NCBI GenBank assembly: GCA_030706635.1
Contig: JAUZOD010000006.1
Coordinates: 1-64,000 of the forward strand
Reading direction: 5' to 3'
DNA length: 64,000 nucleotides
From: Bacteroidota bacterium
GTDB taxonomy: Bacteria; Bacteroidota; Bacteroidia; Chitinophagales; Chitinophagaceae
The first letter of the stretch is position 1. Every line of letters starts with the position of its first letter. The notes below the pieces were generated by a model. The model was not told the origin of the DNA, did not search any database, and worked only from the letters and a program-made list of their open reading frames with translations. The translations under genes and the position numbers were made by a program. This document shows positions 33,894-41,746 of this stretch, one piece after another.

Positions 33894-36599
33894 ATGAATA
33901 ACGGAGGCAAAATTAGTTCAAAATACGTTTCCACGTTGATTTTTACGCTGTTATTCTTCTGTATAACTGTTAATAGTTCAGCGCGTTATTCAAATCTTTC
34001 CCGTCACCACAGTACCCTTTCAAACGACAGCATCCCGCAAAAAATTGTTGCAACAGCGAGAGATACCGTCCCTGAGGACTCCAGTTTAACAGACAGCATT
34101 CCTTTCAGGACTGATTCCGCGGGTCAGCGCACGGATACTATCCACCTGGCGTTTTCTAAAGATTCCCTCGATGGTCCCATTACCTACAGCGCTGCAGATT
34201 CCGTGGTGCTGGATGTGCCGACCAAAAACGTTACGCTGTATAATAAAGCCAATGCCAAGTATAAAGACATTGACCTGAATGCTTATGAGATCCGGATGGA
34301 CCAGCAGCATCAGCTGTTAACGGCCAGTTTTATCCGGGATACGGCAAACCGGATCATTGGAAAGCCTAAAATGAAACAGGCGGAGAGTACGATAGAATCC
34401 GATTCCATGATATTCAATATGAAGACCCAGAAGGGCATCACTGTTAATTCACTAACCCAAAGCGGTGAGATGTATGTTATGGGTGAAAAAATGAAGAAGA
34501 TTTCCAAAGACGAATATTATGCTTTTCACGGGCGCTTCACTACCTGTAACCTTGACACACCCCATTTTGCTTTCCGCACCAATAAGATGAAACTCATCAA
34601 CAAAAAAATGGCGATCACCGGGCCGGTTCATCCTGAATTTGAGGGTGTGCCGCTTCCTATTTATATTCCCTTTGGGTTTTTTCCCCTTTCGCAGGGCCGG
34701 CATTCGGGCATGCTTGCGCCCACTTTCAATGTAAGTTCCCAATATGGTTTGGGATTGGAAGGCCTCGGCTACTATAAAGTGCTCAACGACAATTTTGATG
34801 CTGCCCTGCGGGCCAATTTATATTCTTACGGAGGCTATAGTATATTTTTTACACCGGAATATCGTGTCCGGTACCGCTACAGCGGACGGGTGAATTTTAA
34901 CTATCAACTGACCCGGTTACTCAGCGACAATGGCAAATCGCCCTATCAGGATACGAAGACCTATAGTCTGTCCTGGAGTCATGTGGTGGACAGCAAAGCC
35001 CGGCCGGGGCAAACCTTTTCGGCAAATCTCAACCTGATGTCGACCAAATACAATTCAACGCTGCTCAACAATCCGACGGCTAATTTTTCCAATCAGGTCA
35101 GTTCTTCCATTGCCTATTCAAAAACGTGGAATGGGAAATATAATCTTACGGTAAGCGGAAACCACAGTCAGAATAATCAGACCGGACTGGTCAATGTGAA
35201 TGTGCCCAGCATCGGATTTACCGCAGTTACAATTTATCCCTTTGCACCCAAAGAGCTGGTGGGTAAACCGAAATGGTATCAGAAACTGGGGATCGGCCTC
35301 AACACCAATGTTACCGGCCTGACGAGCTTTTATGATTCTCTTTTCAGTATTCACCATCTCCTGGACACGTTTCAGTATGGTGCTCAGAATAATATTCCTA
35401 TTTCTCTGTCGCTGCCACCTCTTGGGGCGCTCCAGATTTCTCCGGGGGTCAGTTTTCAAAACCGGATACTGTCGAGGAAATATGATTTTGGCTGGGATGA
35501 GGGCAAGCAGAAAGTGGATACGAGTTTCAATAAGGGGGTTTATTTTGCCAATTCCGTTTCCTTCTCTCTAGGCTTCAGTACGGCCATTTTCGGAACTTTT
35601 CAGCATTTCGGTAAAAAGAGCAATATTCTGGGGATCCGGCACACGATACGGCCCACTTTCGGTTTCTCTTTTACCCCCGATCTTGCTAAGAGTTATTACA
35701 AGAATATTCAGGTGGATAATCTTGGACATTACCAGAATATCAACCTTTACTCCGGAAATGTATATTCCGCTTTTTCACCGGGCACTTTCGGGGGGATCAA
35801 CTTCGGGGTGGACAACAACCTGGAAATGAAAGTAAAATCCAAAACCGATACGACTTCGGGGGCTAATCAGAAAATGAAGCTGATTGATGGTTTTGGATTC
35901 ACCGGAAGTTATAATTACCTGGCTGATTCCTTTAAACTATCCACTTTTAATATTTACTTTAGAAGTACCCTTTTTCAGAAAATTAACATTACCGCATCAA
36001 CCGTACTCGACCCTTATCAGTATGACAGCGCGGGTTTCCGGCTTGACAAATATACCTGGCAGGGTAAGGGTGGATTTAATGCCGGTCATATCACCGGTGG
36101 GAATATTGCCATTTCCACTTCTTTCAAAAGCAAACCGAAAGATCAGAAAAAAGCCGACGAAGAAAAAAAAGGAGAGGACAGCCAATTGCCCATGACGCTG
36201 GAAGAACAGCAGGCCGAACTGAATTATATACGGAGCAACCCGGGCGAGTTTGTTGACTTTAATATATCCTGGTCCGTTAACATTTCCTATTCCCTCAATT
36301 TTAACCGGGTATTAAAAACCGACTATAAAGGCTATATGACCAATCTGACTTCATCCCTGATTCTTAACGGGGATTTTAACCTCACGGAGAAATGGAAGAT
36401 GGGTTTCAATACCTATTATGATGTCAAGAATCTGAAGATCCAATCCCTCACCGGCTTTCTTTCCCGGGACATGCATTGCTGGCAGATGTCCATCAACGTT
36501 ACACCCGTGGGTATTTACCGTTCATTCAGCATAACCCTGAATCCGAAGTCCAGTATCCTTCGGGATCTGCGTATTAATCGCAACCGGACCTTTAACTAG
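33894..36599 (+). CDS. lptD: Putative LPS assembly outer-membrane protein LptD
   Basis: A 901-residue outer-membrane protein that, with LptE in other bacteria, inserts LPS into the outer leaflet. A signal segment at residues 12-30 is followed by an OstA-like N-domain (DVPTKNVTLYNKANAKYKDI, YFHGRF-like FHGRFTTCNLDTPHFAFRT) and then the barrel domain with the Bacteroidota LptD block GPVHPEFEGVPLPIYIPFGFF, the GRHSGMLAPTFNVS stretch and many amphipathic strands. A charged insert near residue 750 (SKPKDQKKADEEKKGED) is a likely loop. Adjacent to OstA-like, MlaD-like and amidase genes on the other strand, which fits an envelope-assembly locus. Its 3' end overlaps the next gene by 8 bases. Confidence 0.87.
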   Translation: MNNGGKISSKYVSTLIFTLLFFCITVNSSARYSNLSRHHSTLSNDSIPQKIVATARDTVPEDSSLTDSIPFRTDSAGQRTDTIHLAFSKDSLDGPITYSAADSVVLDVPTKNVTLYNKANAKYKDIDLNAYEIRMDQQHQLLTASFIRDTANRIIGKPKMKQAESTIESDSMIFNMKTQKGITVNSLTQSGEMYVMGEKMKKISKDEYYAFHGRFTTCNLDTPHFAFRTNKMKLINKKMAITGPVHPEFEGVPLPIYIPFGFFPLSQGRHSGMLAPTFNVSSQYGLGLEGLGYYKVLNDNFDAALRANLYSYGGYSIFFTPEYRVRYRYSGRVNFNYQLTRLLSDNGKSPYQDTKTYSLSWSHVVDSKARPGQTFSANLNLMSTKYNSTLLNNPTANFSNQVSSSIAYSKTWNGKYNLTVSGNHSQNNQTGLVNVNVPSIGFTAVTIYPFAPKELVGKPKWYQKLGIGLNTNVTGLTSFYDSLFSIHHLLDTFQYGAQNNIPISLSLPPLGALQISPGVSFQNRILSRKYDFGWDEGKQKVDTSFNKGVYFANSVSFSLGFSTAIFGTFQHFGKKSNILGIRHTIRPTFGFSFTPDLAKSYYKNIQVDNLGHYQNINLYSGNVYSAFSPGTFGGINFGVDNNLEMKVKSKTDTTSGANQKMKLIDGFGFTGSYNYLADSFKLSTFNIYFRSTLFQKINITASTVLDPYQYDSAGFRLDKYTWQGKGGFNAGHITGGNIAISTSFKSKPKDQKKADEEKKGEDSQLPMTLEEQQAELNYIRSNPGEFVDFNISWSVNISYSLNFNRVLKTDYKGYMTNLTSSLILNGDFNLTEKWKMGFNTYYDVKNLKIQSLTGFLSRDMHCWQMSINVTPVGIYRSFSITLNPKSSILRDLRINRNRTFN

Positions 36600-37338
36600 G
36601 AGAGTGCTGCAGGATATAACGCTTCATCGTTTCATGAACGCGGCTTTTCAGCAGTTCAACCGTTTCACCCGGTATGATTTTTATCTCGGGCAGGAAATCC
36701 ATGTAGAGCTTTACCGGAAGGAGAAAAAACCCTTTGGTTGGCGGATTGGCTTTGCGACTGTTGAAGATAATCATGGGTATGATGGACTTACCACTACTGA
36801 GAGCAAGCCGGAATGCACCGTCATGAAATGGCTTGAGGGGTTCAGCTGTGGTATTTCGTGTTCCTTCGGGATAAATACACATGTGCAGACCCATATCTAA
36901 AACTTCACGCATTTTCACAAAACTGTCGCGCCTGCTCTTTTCATTTTTCCGGTCAACCAGGATGCTTCCGGTTTGGTAAATCAGTCCGAATACCGGGATC
37001 CTCGCCATCTCCGCTTTGGCAATCGTCTTATTTCCGCCCGGAATGCCGGGAGAAGAAACCGGCACATCGATCAGGGCATTGTGGTTGGACACAACGATGT
37101 AGGTTTGTCCTTTCAGGAAATTCTCACGGCCTTTAATTTTCAATGGACAACCGACCAGGAATAAAAATATGTCCATCCAGATCCTGGAATAGAGAATGAA
37201 GCGGTTCGTTTTTATGGGTTCTTTTTGGAAATAGCAAAAAGCAAAGAAGGGGATCAGAAAAACAATCATAGTCGAAACAAACGCCAGTGCACCCCACACT
37301 GCCCAAATACGGCCGAAAATATTTTTAATGGATTGCAT
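36592..37338 (-). CDS. 1-acyl-sn-glycerol-3-phosphate acyltransferase (PlsC-like)
   Basis: Transfers an acyl chain to lysophosphatidic acid in phospholipid synthesis. The 248-residue protein has an N-terminal membrane segment (IWAVWGALAFVSTMIVFLIPFF), the catalytic HxxxxD motif in VVSNHNALIDVP, and the substrate-binding block IYPEGTRN, both in family order and spacing. Other lysolipid acyltransferases share these motifs, so exact substrate is inferred. The start MQSIKNIFG at 37338 is chosen over one 54 bases upstream that would overlap ung. The gene follows ung by 28 bases and overlaps the end of lptD tail to tail. Confidence 0.87.
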   Translation of the reverse strand: MQSIKNIFGRIWAVWGALAFVSTMIVFLIPFFAFCYFQKEPIKTNRFILYSRIWMDIFLFLVGCPLKIKGRENFLKGQTYIVVSNHNALIDVPVSSPGIPGGNKTIAKAEMARIPVFGLIYQTGSILVDRKNEKSRRDSFVKMREVLDMGLHMCIYPEGTRNTTAEPLKPFHDGAFRLALSSGKSIIPMIIFNSRKANPPTKGFFLLPVKLYMDFLPEIKIIPGETVELLKSRVHETMKRYILQHSPS

Positions 37339-37366
37339 TATTTTTTTCAAAAAGGTTTCCGGTTCA

Positions 37367-38038
37367 TTATAATTTCCAGTCAATCGGGTCAATACCGTTT
37401 TTCACCAGGTATTGATTGGCTTTTGAGAAATGCCTGCATCCAAAAAATCCTTTGTCCGCAGAATAGGGAGAGGGATGGGCAGCTTTCAATACCAGATGTT
37501 TTGTTTCATCAATCAACACCTGTTTCTCCTGGGCGAATTTTCCCCAAAGCAGGAACACGATATTTTTTTTCAGATCCGAAATTTTATGGATTACCGTATC
37601 TGTAAACTCGCCCCAGCCATTTTGAGAATGACTCATGGGTGCTTTAGCAAGAACGGTCAGGTAAGCATTTAATAAGAGAACACCCTGGCGGGCCCAGGGC
37701 GTAAGGTTTCCGGTATTCGGTATGGGGAGGCCGATATCTGATTCCAGTTCCTTAAAGACGTTCTGCAGGGAGGGTGGGGGGCGGATGCCATCCGGAACGG
37801 AAAAGCTCAGTCCATGGGCCTGGCCGGCCCCGTGATAAGGGTCCTGGCCAAGCAATACCAGCTTTACCTTGTCAAAAGGCGTGGTATTAAAAGCATTGAA
37901 AATAAGGCTCCCGGGTGGATAAATGGTCTTGCCCATATTTTTCTCGGTTTTGAGAAAATGAACGATCTGCAAAAAATAAGGTTTTGCAAATTCGGAATCC
38001 AGTACCTTTTTCCAGCCGGGTTCTATTTGAACGGTCAT
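37367..38038 (-). CDS. ung: Uracil-DNA glycosylase
   Basis: Removes uracil from DNA, starting base excision repair. The 223-residue protein has the water-activating loop GQDPYHG (Asp66), the uracil-binding block FSVPDGIRPPPSL, LLLNAYLTV, VFLLWGKFAQ and the minor-groove loop HPSPYSA (His188), all hallmarks of family 1 UDG. The long open frame to 38533 runs antisense through the aldo/keto reductase gene and was cut at MTVQIEPGW, which matches the usual length. It is divergent from the reductase gene and is followed by plsC. Confidence 0.96.
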   Translation of the reverse strand: MTVQIEPGWKKVLDSEFAKPYFLQIVHFLKTEKNMGKTIYPPGSLIFNAFNTTPFDKVKLVLLGQDPYHGAGQAHGLSFSVPDGIRPPPSLQNVFKELESDIGLPIPNTGNLTPWARQGVLLLNAYLTVLAKAPMSHSQNGWGEFTDTVIHKISDLKKNIVFLLWGKFAQEKQVLIDETKHLVLKAAHPSPYSADKGFFGCRHFSKANQYLVKNGIDPIDWKL

Positions 38039-38101
38039 ACGGGCGTGCTGATGAATAACAAATGTATAATCATCTTTCACACAATCCATATTCATATTGC
38101 C

Positions 38102-38109
38102 TAATTTTG
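38102..38109 (+). promoter_or_regulatory. Putative -7 box (TAATTTTG) of the aldo/keto reductase gene
   Basis: Exact TAnnTTTG match 34 bases before the ATG at 38144, in the gap divergent to ung. Confidence 0.4.
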
Positions 38110-38143
38110 TCCTGAATACGGGCACCAGTAAAAATGACGTGTT

Positions 38144-39148
38144 ATGAAATACAGGGATTTGGGAAGAACCGGACAAAAACTCTCTGCAATCGGGCTGGGT
38201 TGCATGGGGATGAGTTTTGCTTATGGCCCGCGCAATGATGAGGAGTCGCTGGCAACACTTCATCGCTCTCTGGAACTGGGGATTAATTTCTGGGATACAG
38301 CAGATATGTACGGGATGGGACATAACGAGGAAATGATTTCGAAAGTGCTGGTGCCGAACCGGGGGAAGGTATTCCTGGCAACTAAGTTTGGATTTCGCCA
38401 GAAATCGGAAACAACAGGATTTTCGGGTACGCCGGGAACTTATTTTGACGGATCGCCGGCTTATGTGAAAGAGGCGGTTGAGAAAAGTCTGAAACGCCTT
38501 AAAATTGAAACCATAGATCTGTATTATGCACATCGCGTGGATCAGAACATTCCCATAGAAGATACGGTAGGCGCCATGGGGGATCTGGTAAAAGAAGGAA
38601 AGGTGAAATATCTGGGATTGTCAGAGGCCTCGGCCGCCTCTATCCGCCGTGCACATGCGGTGCATCCTATTGCAGCGCTGCAGAGTGAGTACTCTCTGAT
38701 GACCAGGGATATTGAAGGAGAAATACTGGCTACGGTCAGGGAACTGGGAATAACCCTGATCCCCTATTCTCCGCTGGCCAGGGGCCTGATTACGGCAACA
38801 GTAAGCGAAAAAGATAAACTGCCGGCCGACGATTTCAGGAGAACCCTTCCGCGTTTTGATCAGCAACATTGGGAAAATAACCGGCGACTGGTTGATGAAT
38901 TTGCACTGGTTGCCAGAGATCAGCATTGCACACCTGCCCAATTGGCTCTTGCCTGGGTACTGGCTCAGGGGCAGGACATCATCCCGATTCCCGGAACCAA
39001 GAAAAGGAAATATCTCGAAGAAAATGCGGCATCCGTAGACGTTCAGTTGAGCAAGACGGTATTGGACCGGCTGGATTCCTTATTACGGAAATACCCTGAT
39101 ATCGGTGAACGGTACGGCGAAGGCTCCATGAAACTGGTGAATAAGTAA
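38144..39148 (+). CDS. Aldo/keto reductase
   Basis: An NADPH-dependent oxidoreductase of the AKR superfamily (closest in pattern to the AKR13/YghZ-like bacterial group). The catalytic tetrad is visible: Asp51 and Tyr56 in [11 protein letters not shown], Lys81 in LATKFGF and His130 in LYYAHRVD. The C-terminal cofactor block [17 protein letters not shown] is present. 334 residues, cytosolic, no signal. The physiological substrate is unknown; such enzymes commonly reduce reactive aldehydes. A VOC-family gene follows after 20 bases and is probably in the same operon. Confidence 0.93.
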   Translation: MKYRDLGRTGQKLSAIGLGCMGMSFAYGPRNDEESLATLHRSLELGINFWDTADMYGMGHNEEMISKVLVPNRGKVFLATKFGFRQKSETTGFSGTPGTYFDGSPAYVKEAVEKSLKRLKIETIDLYYAHRVDQNIPIEDTVGAMGDLVKEGKVKYLGLSEASAASIRRAHAVHPIAALQSEYSLMTRDIEGEILATVRELGITLIPYSPLARGLITATVSEKDKLPADDFRRTLPRFDQQHWENNRRLVDEFALVARDQHCTPAQLALAWVLAQGQDIIPIPGTKKRKYLEENAASVDVQLSKTVLDRLDSLLRKYPDIGERYGEGSMKLVNK

Positions 39149-39168
39149 ACCGAATTAAAATATTCTTT

Positions 39169-39603
39169 ATGGCAACAGAAACGATTCAACTCAATCCCTA
39201 CCTGAATTTTGACGGCAACTGTGAAGAGGCCCTGAATTTTTACAAGGAAATTCTGGATGGCAGGATCGAAGTGGTTACCCGTTACGATGAACCTTCCATG
39301 AAGGCGCCTGAGGAGTTTAAAAACAAGATCCTGCATGCCAGATTTTATTTTGGCGATGAGATGATTTTTGCAAGTGATGTTATGCCCGGGAAATCGGGAA
39401 ACCAGGCACCGGGAAGAGTGGCGTTAACATTGGGATTTCGCGATGAAGTACTTGCCGAAAAGATCTTCAGGCAATTGGTGGCAGGCGGCACCATTGGTGT
39501 CCCTTTTGTAAAACAGTTCTGGGGCGACTGGCATGGCAACCTGGTTGACCAGTTTGGAATCCGATGGATGCTGAATGCCAGTAAGCGGGATGCTCGTCGA
39601 TGA
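39169..39603 (+). CDS. VOC family protein (PhnB/glyoxalase-like)
   Basis: A 144-residue protein of the vicinal oxygen chelate fold, PhnB-like subgroup (IQLNPYLNFDGNCEEALNFYKEIL at the N-terminus, HARFYFGDEMIFASD, WGDWHGNLVDQFGIRWMLN at the C-terminus). Family members bind metal or bleomycin-type ligands or act as glyoxalase-like enzymes, but the PhnB-like group is mostly uncharacterised. Cotranscription with an aldo/keto reductase suggests a detoxification pair (inference). Confidence 0.9.
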   Translation: MATETIQLNPYLNFDGNCEEALNFYKEILDGRIEVVTRYDEPSMKAPEEFKNKILHARFYFGDEMIFASDVMPGKSGNQAPGRVALTLGFRDEVLAEKIFRQLVAGGTIGVPFVKQFWGDWHGNLVDQFGIRWMLNASKRDARR

Positions 39604-39774
39604 CTTTCAAACCTAAGGGCCATCACCCGCCTAAATATTGCACATCTCCGAAGGGCGTGGAATAATATGCCCGCTCCTGATTCCGCTTTCCGCTGAATCC
39701 GGATCCCGATGATTTGGCACAGATTTTTAACTACCATACGTTGAGTCTTTTTAAAAACATTAAAAAAAGTGAGT

Positions 39775-40341
39775 ATGGAAACAAAATCTGTTAAAAAAAC
39801 AAACACAGCAAAAACAGGTGCTGCCGGTGCCGCGAAGGGAGATTCAAGACTGGCAGAATTTTTCGTTGATGAATTGAAAGACATCTACTGGGCTGAAAAG
39901 CATATTGTTCAGACGCTGCCGAAAATGAAAAAAGCAGCAACATCTGAAGAATTGAAGGATGCGTTCGAAGACCATCTGAACGTCACAAAAACACATGTCA
40001 CCCGGCTCGAAAAGGCATTTGGCATGCTGGGCGAAAAAGTGCAGGCCAAAAAATGTGAGGCGATGGATGGCATCATCAAGGAGGGAACTTCCATTGTGGA
40101 CGACACAGAAGAAGGAACAGCCACCAGGGATGTGGGATTGGTGCTGGCCGCTCAGAAAGTGGAACACTATGAAATTGCCACTTATGGCGGACTGATCCAG
40201 TTGGCGAAAACCCTGGGTCACGAAGATGTTGCCGATCTGCTTTATGAAACCATCAAGGAAGAGGAAGAGGCTGATCAACTGTTAACCAGGGTTGCGGAAA
40301 ATCATATTAATTATAATGCGGCCCAGGAAGTGGAAGAATGA
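39775..40341 (+). CDS. YciE/DUF892 ferritin-like protein
   Basis: A 188-residue four-helix ferritin-like protein of the YciE (DUF892) family. After a Lys/Thr/Ala-rich N-terminal tail (about 24 residues) comes LAEFFVDELKDIYWAEKHIV, then helices with paired Glu/His residues (EDHLNVTKTHVTRLEKAFG, AAQKVEHYEIATYGGL, EEEEADQLL) that match the family's metal ligands. Members are induced under stress in several bacteria; function is not settled. The start is the ATG at 39775 (MSM starts 6 bases earlier are possible). A strong terminator follows. Confidence 0.92.
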   Translation: METKSVKKTNTAKTGAAGAAKGDSRLAEFFVDELKDIYWAEKHIVQTLPKMKKAATSEELKDAFEDHLNVTKTHVTRLEKAFGMLGEKVQAKKCEAMDGIIKEGTSIVDDTEEGTATRDVGLVLAAQKVEHYEIATYGGLIQLAKTLGHEDVADLLYETIKEEEEADQLLTRVAENHINYNAAQEVEE

Positions 40342-40364
40342 TGAGTGATAAATGTTATTTGCTG

Positions 40365-40393
40365 AAAAAGCCCTGCCGTCGCGGGGCTTTTTT
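40365..40393 (+). terminator. Rho-independent terminator after the ferritin-like gene
   Basis: AAAAAGCCCTGC and GCGGGGCTTTTTT form an 11-bp stem with a CGTC loop (one mismatch) and a T tract; 24 bases after the stop codon. Confidence 0.85.
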
Positions 40394-40652
40394 ATACTCT
40401 ATTCAGTTCGCATATTTCTATTGAAATAATTTTTGAGCATGCTATATTGGGAACCAGCTAATATTTCATTGGAATAAGATAATTAATCATTGCAACTCCG
40501 TTTCGTTATCTTTTTATTCCTTAAGTTATTGAATTTTTTTATAACTCTGTTGTTATTGTTTTTGGAGAAATCATAAATTAGGCGCACCTGATACCCGGAG
40601 TTTGGCCTGAATGGCGGGGCGGCTCAACGCAATAATCAAAAAAACAGTTCGT
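40394..40652. other. AT-rich intergenic region before the GH26 gene
   Basis: About 260 bases with high A+T content and no gene I can support; together with the terminator the gap after the ferritin-like gene exceeds 300 bases. It marks the boundary between the housekeeping part and the carbohydrate region and should contain the GH26 promoter, but no clean TAnnTTTG box was found. Confidence 0.4.
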
Positions 40653-41684
40653 ATGAAATATGTATTCGGTGTCTACTGTTTTGTTGGTATGCTTTTCCAA
40701 ATTGTTTATAGCCAAAATAAAAATCCAACCCTGGTAACGCCCAATGCATCTCCGGAGGCAGTGTCTCTTTATCAATATATCAACCAGATATCCGGCAAGC
40801 AAACATTGGCGGGTCAACATAGTGTTCCCTTGCTGGGCTCTGCACGGCTGCCGATGGTGTACCGATTAACACACGAATATCCCGCTCTTTTCGGACAGGA
40901 TTTCGGATTTAGCTTTCCCGGAGACTGGGACGGGATTAATTACCGCCAGCAAACAGTTGATGAAGCCATCCGGAAATATAATGAAGGTTTTATTATAACC
41001 CTGATGTGGCACGCTGTGCCGCCGACAGAAGATGAGCCGGTTACATTCGGTAAATCTATTCAGGGTAAACTAACTGATCAACAGTGGAAAGAACTGGTTA
41101 CACCCGGAACCATTTTAAATGAGCGATGGAAATCCCAGGTTGATGTGATTGCCTGGTTTCTGAAACAATTGCAATATGCGAACGTGCCGGTCATCTGGCG
41201 TCCCTATCACGAAATGAATGGTGGTTGGTTTTGGTGGGGAAAGAAAAAAGGAAATGACGGGTATAAAAAGCTGTATAGAATGCTGTATGACCGTTTTGTG
41301 AAGTTCCATGGATTGAATAACCTGATCTGGGTATATAATACGAACGAATTTAAGCCAGGTGTTGATAGTTTAAACGAATATTATCCAGGTGACGATGTGG
41401 TGGATATCATTACAACGGATGTATACACACAGGGATTTGATCAGGAGAACTATAATCAGATCACCAGGCTGGCCGGAAATAAACCGATTGCCCTGGGCGA
41501 AGTTGGCACCCTTCCGTCGCCGGAAATATTAAAAGCCCAGCCCCGCTGGGCCTGGTTTATGAATTGGGGAGATCCTGAAGGGAAATCGTTTGACACCTAT
41601 CGAAGCAGTCAGGTAATAAAATGGGGAGATCTGCCATGGGTCAAAATGAAGAATCCCAAAATGTTTTATCCTGTTTTAAAATAA
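40653..41684 (+). CDS. Secreted GH26 beta-mannanase-like glycoside hydrolase
   Basis: A 343-residue exported (beta/alpha)8 hydrolase. Signal peptide to about FQIVYSQ. The GH26 acid/base Glu187 is in IWRPYHEMNGGWFWWG and the nucleophile Glu283 in IALGEVGT; GFSFPGDWDG and LMWHAVPP are further GH26 motifs. Most GH26 enzymes cut beta-1,4-mannans; some act on xylan or beta-glucans, so the exact polymer is inferred. The start is placed at 40653 where the signal peptide begins; an ATG at 40611 adds 14 residues. First of three consecutive secreted glycosidases. Confidence 0.92.
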   Translation: MKYVFGVYCFVGMLFQIVYSQNKNPTLVTPNASPEAVSLYQYINQISGKQTLAGQHSVPLLGSARLPMVYRLTHEYPALFGQDFGFSFPGDWDGINYRQQTVDEAIRKYNEGFIITLMWHAVPPTEDEPVTFGKSIQGKLTDQQWKELVTPGTILNERWKSQVDVIAWFLKQLQYANVPVIWRPYHEMNGGWFWWGKKKGNDGYKKLYRMLYDRFVKFHGLNNLIWVYNTNEFKPGVDSLNEYYPGDDVVDIITTDVYTQGFDQENYNQITRLAGNKPIALGEVGTLPSPEILKAQPRWAWFMNWGDPEGKSFDTYRSSQVIKWGDLPWVKMKNPKMFYPVLK

Positions 41685-41746
41685 TACGGGAGGCTTACAG
41701 GGGATAGAAAAAATGAATATAATCGGGCAAACAAATCTCATGATAC

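Noticed and set aside
38039-38533. N-terminal extension of the uracil-DNA glycosylase frame to 388 residues
   Set aside because: The extra part is antisense to the aldo/keto reductase gene, and family length and N-terminus fit the start at 38038.
39709-39728. Sigma-54 type promoter before the ferritin-like gene
   Set aside because: TGGCAC is present but the -12 GC element is missing at the required spacing.
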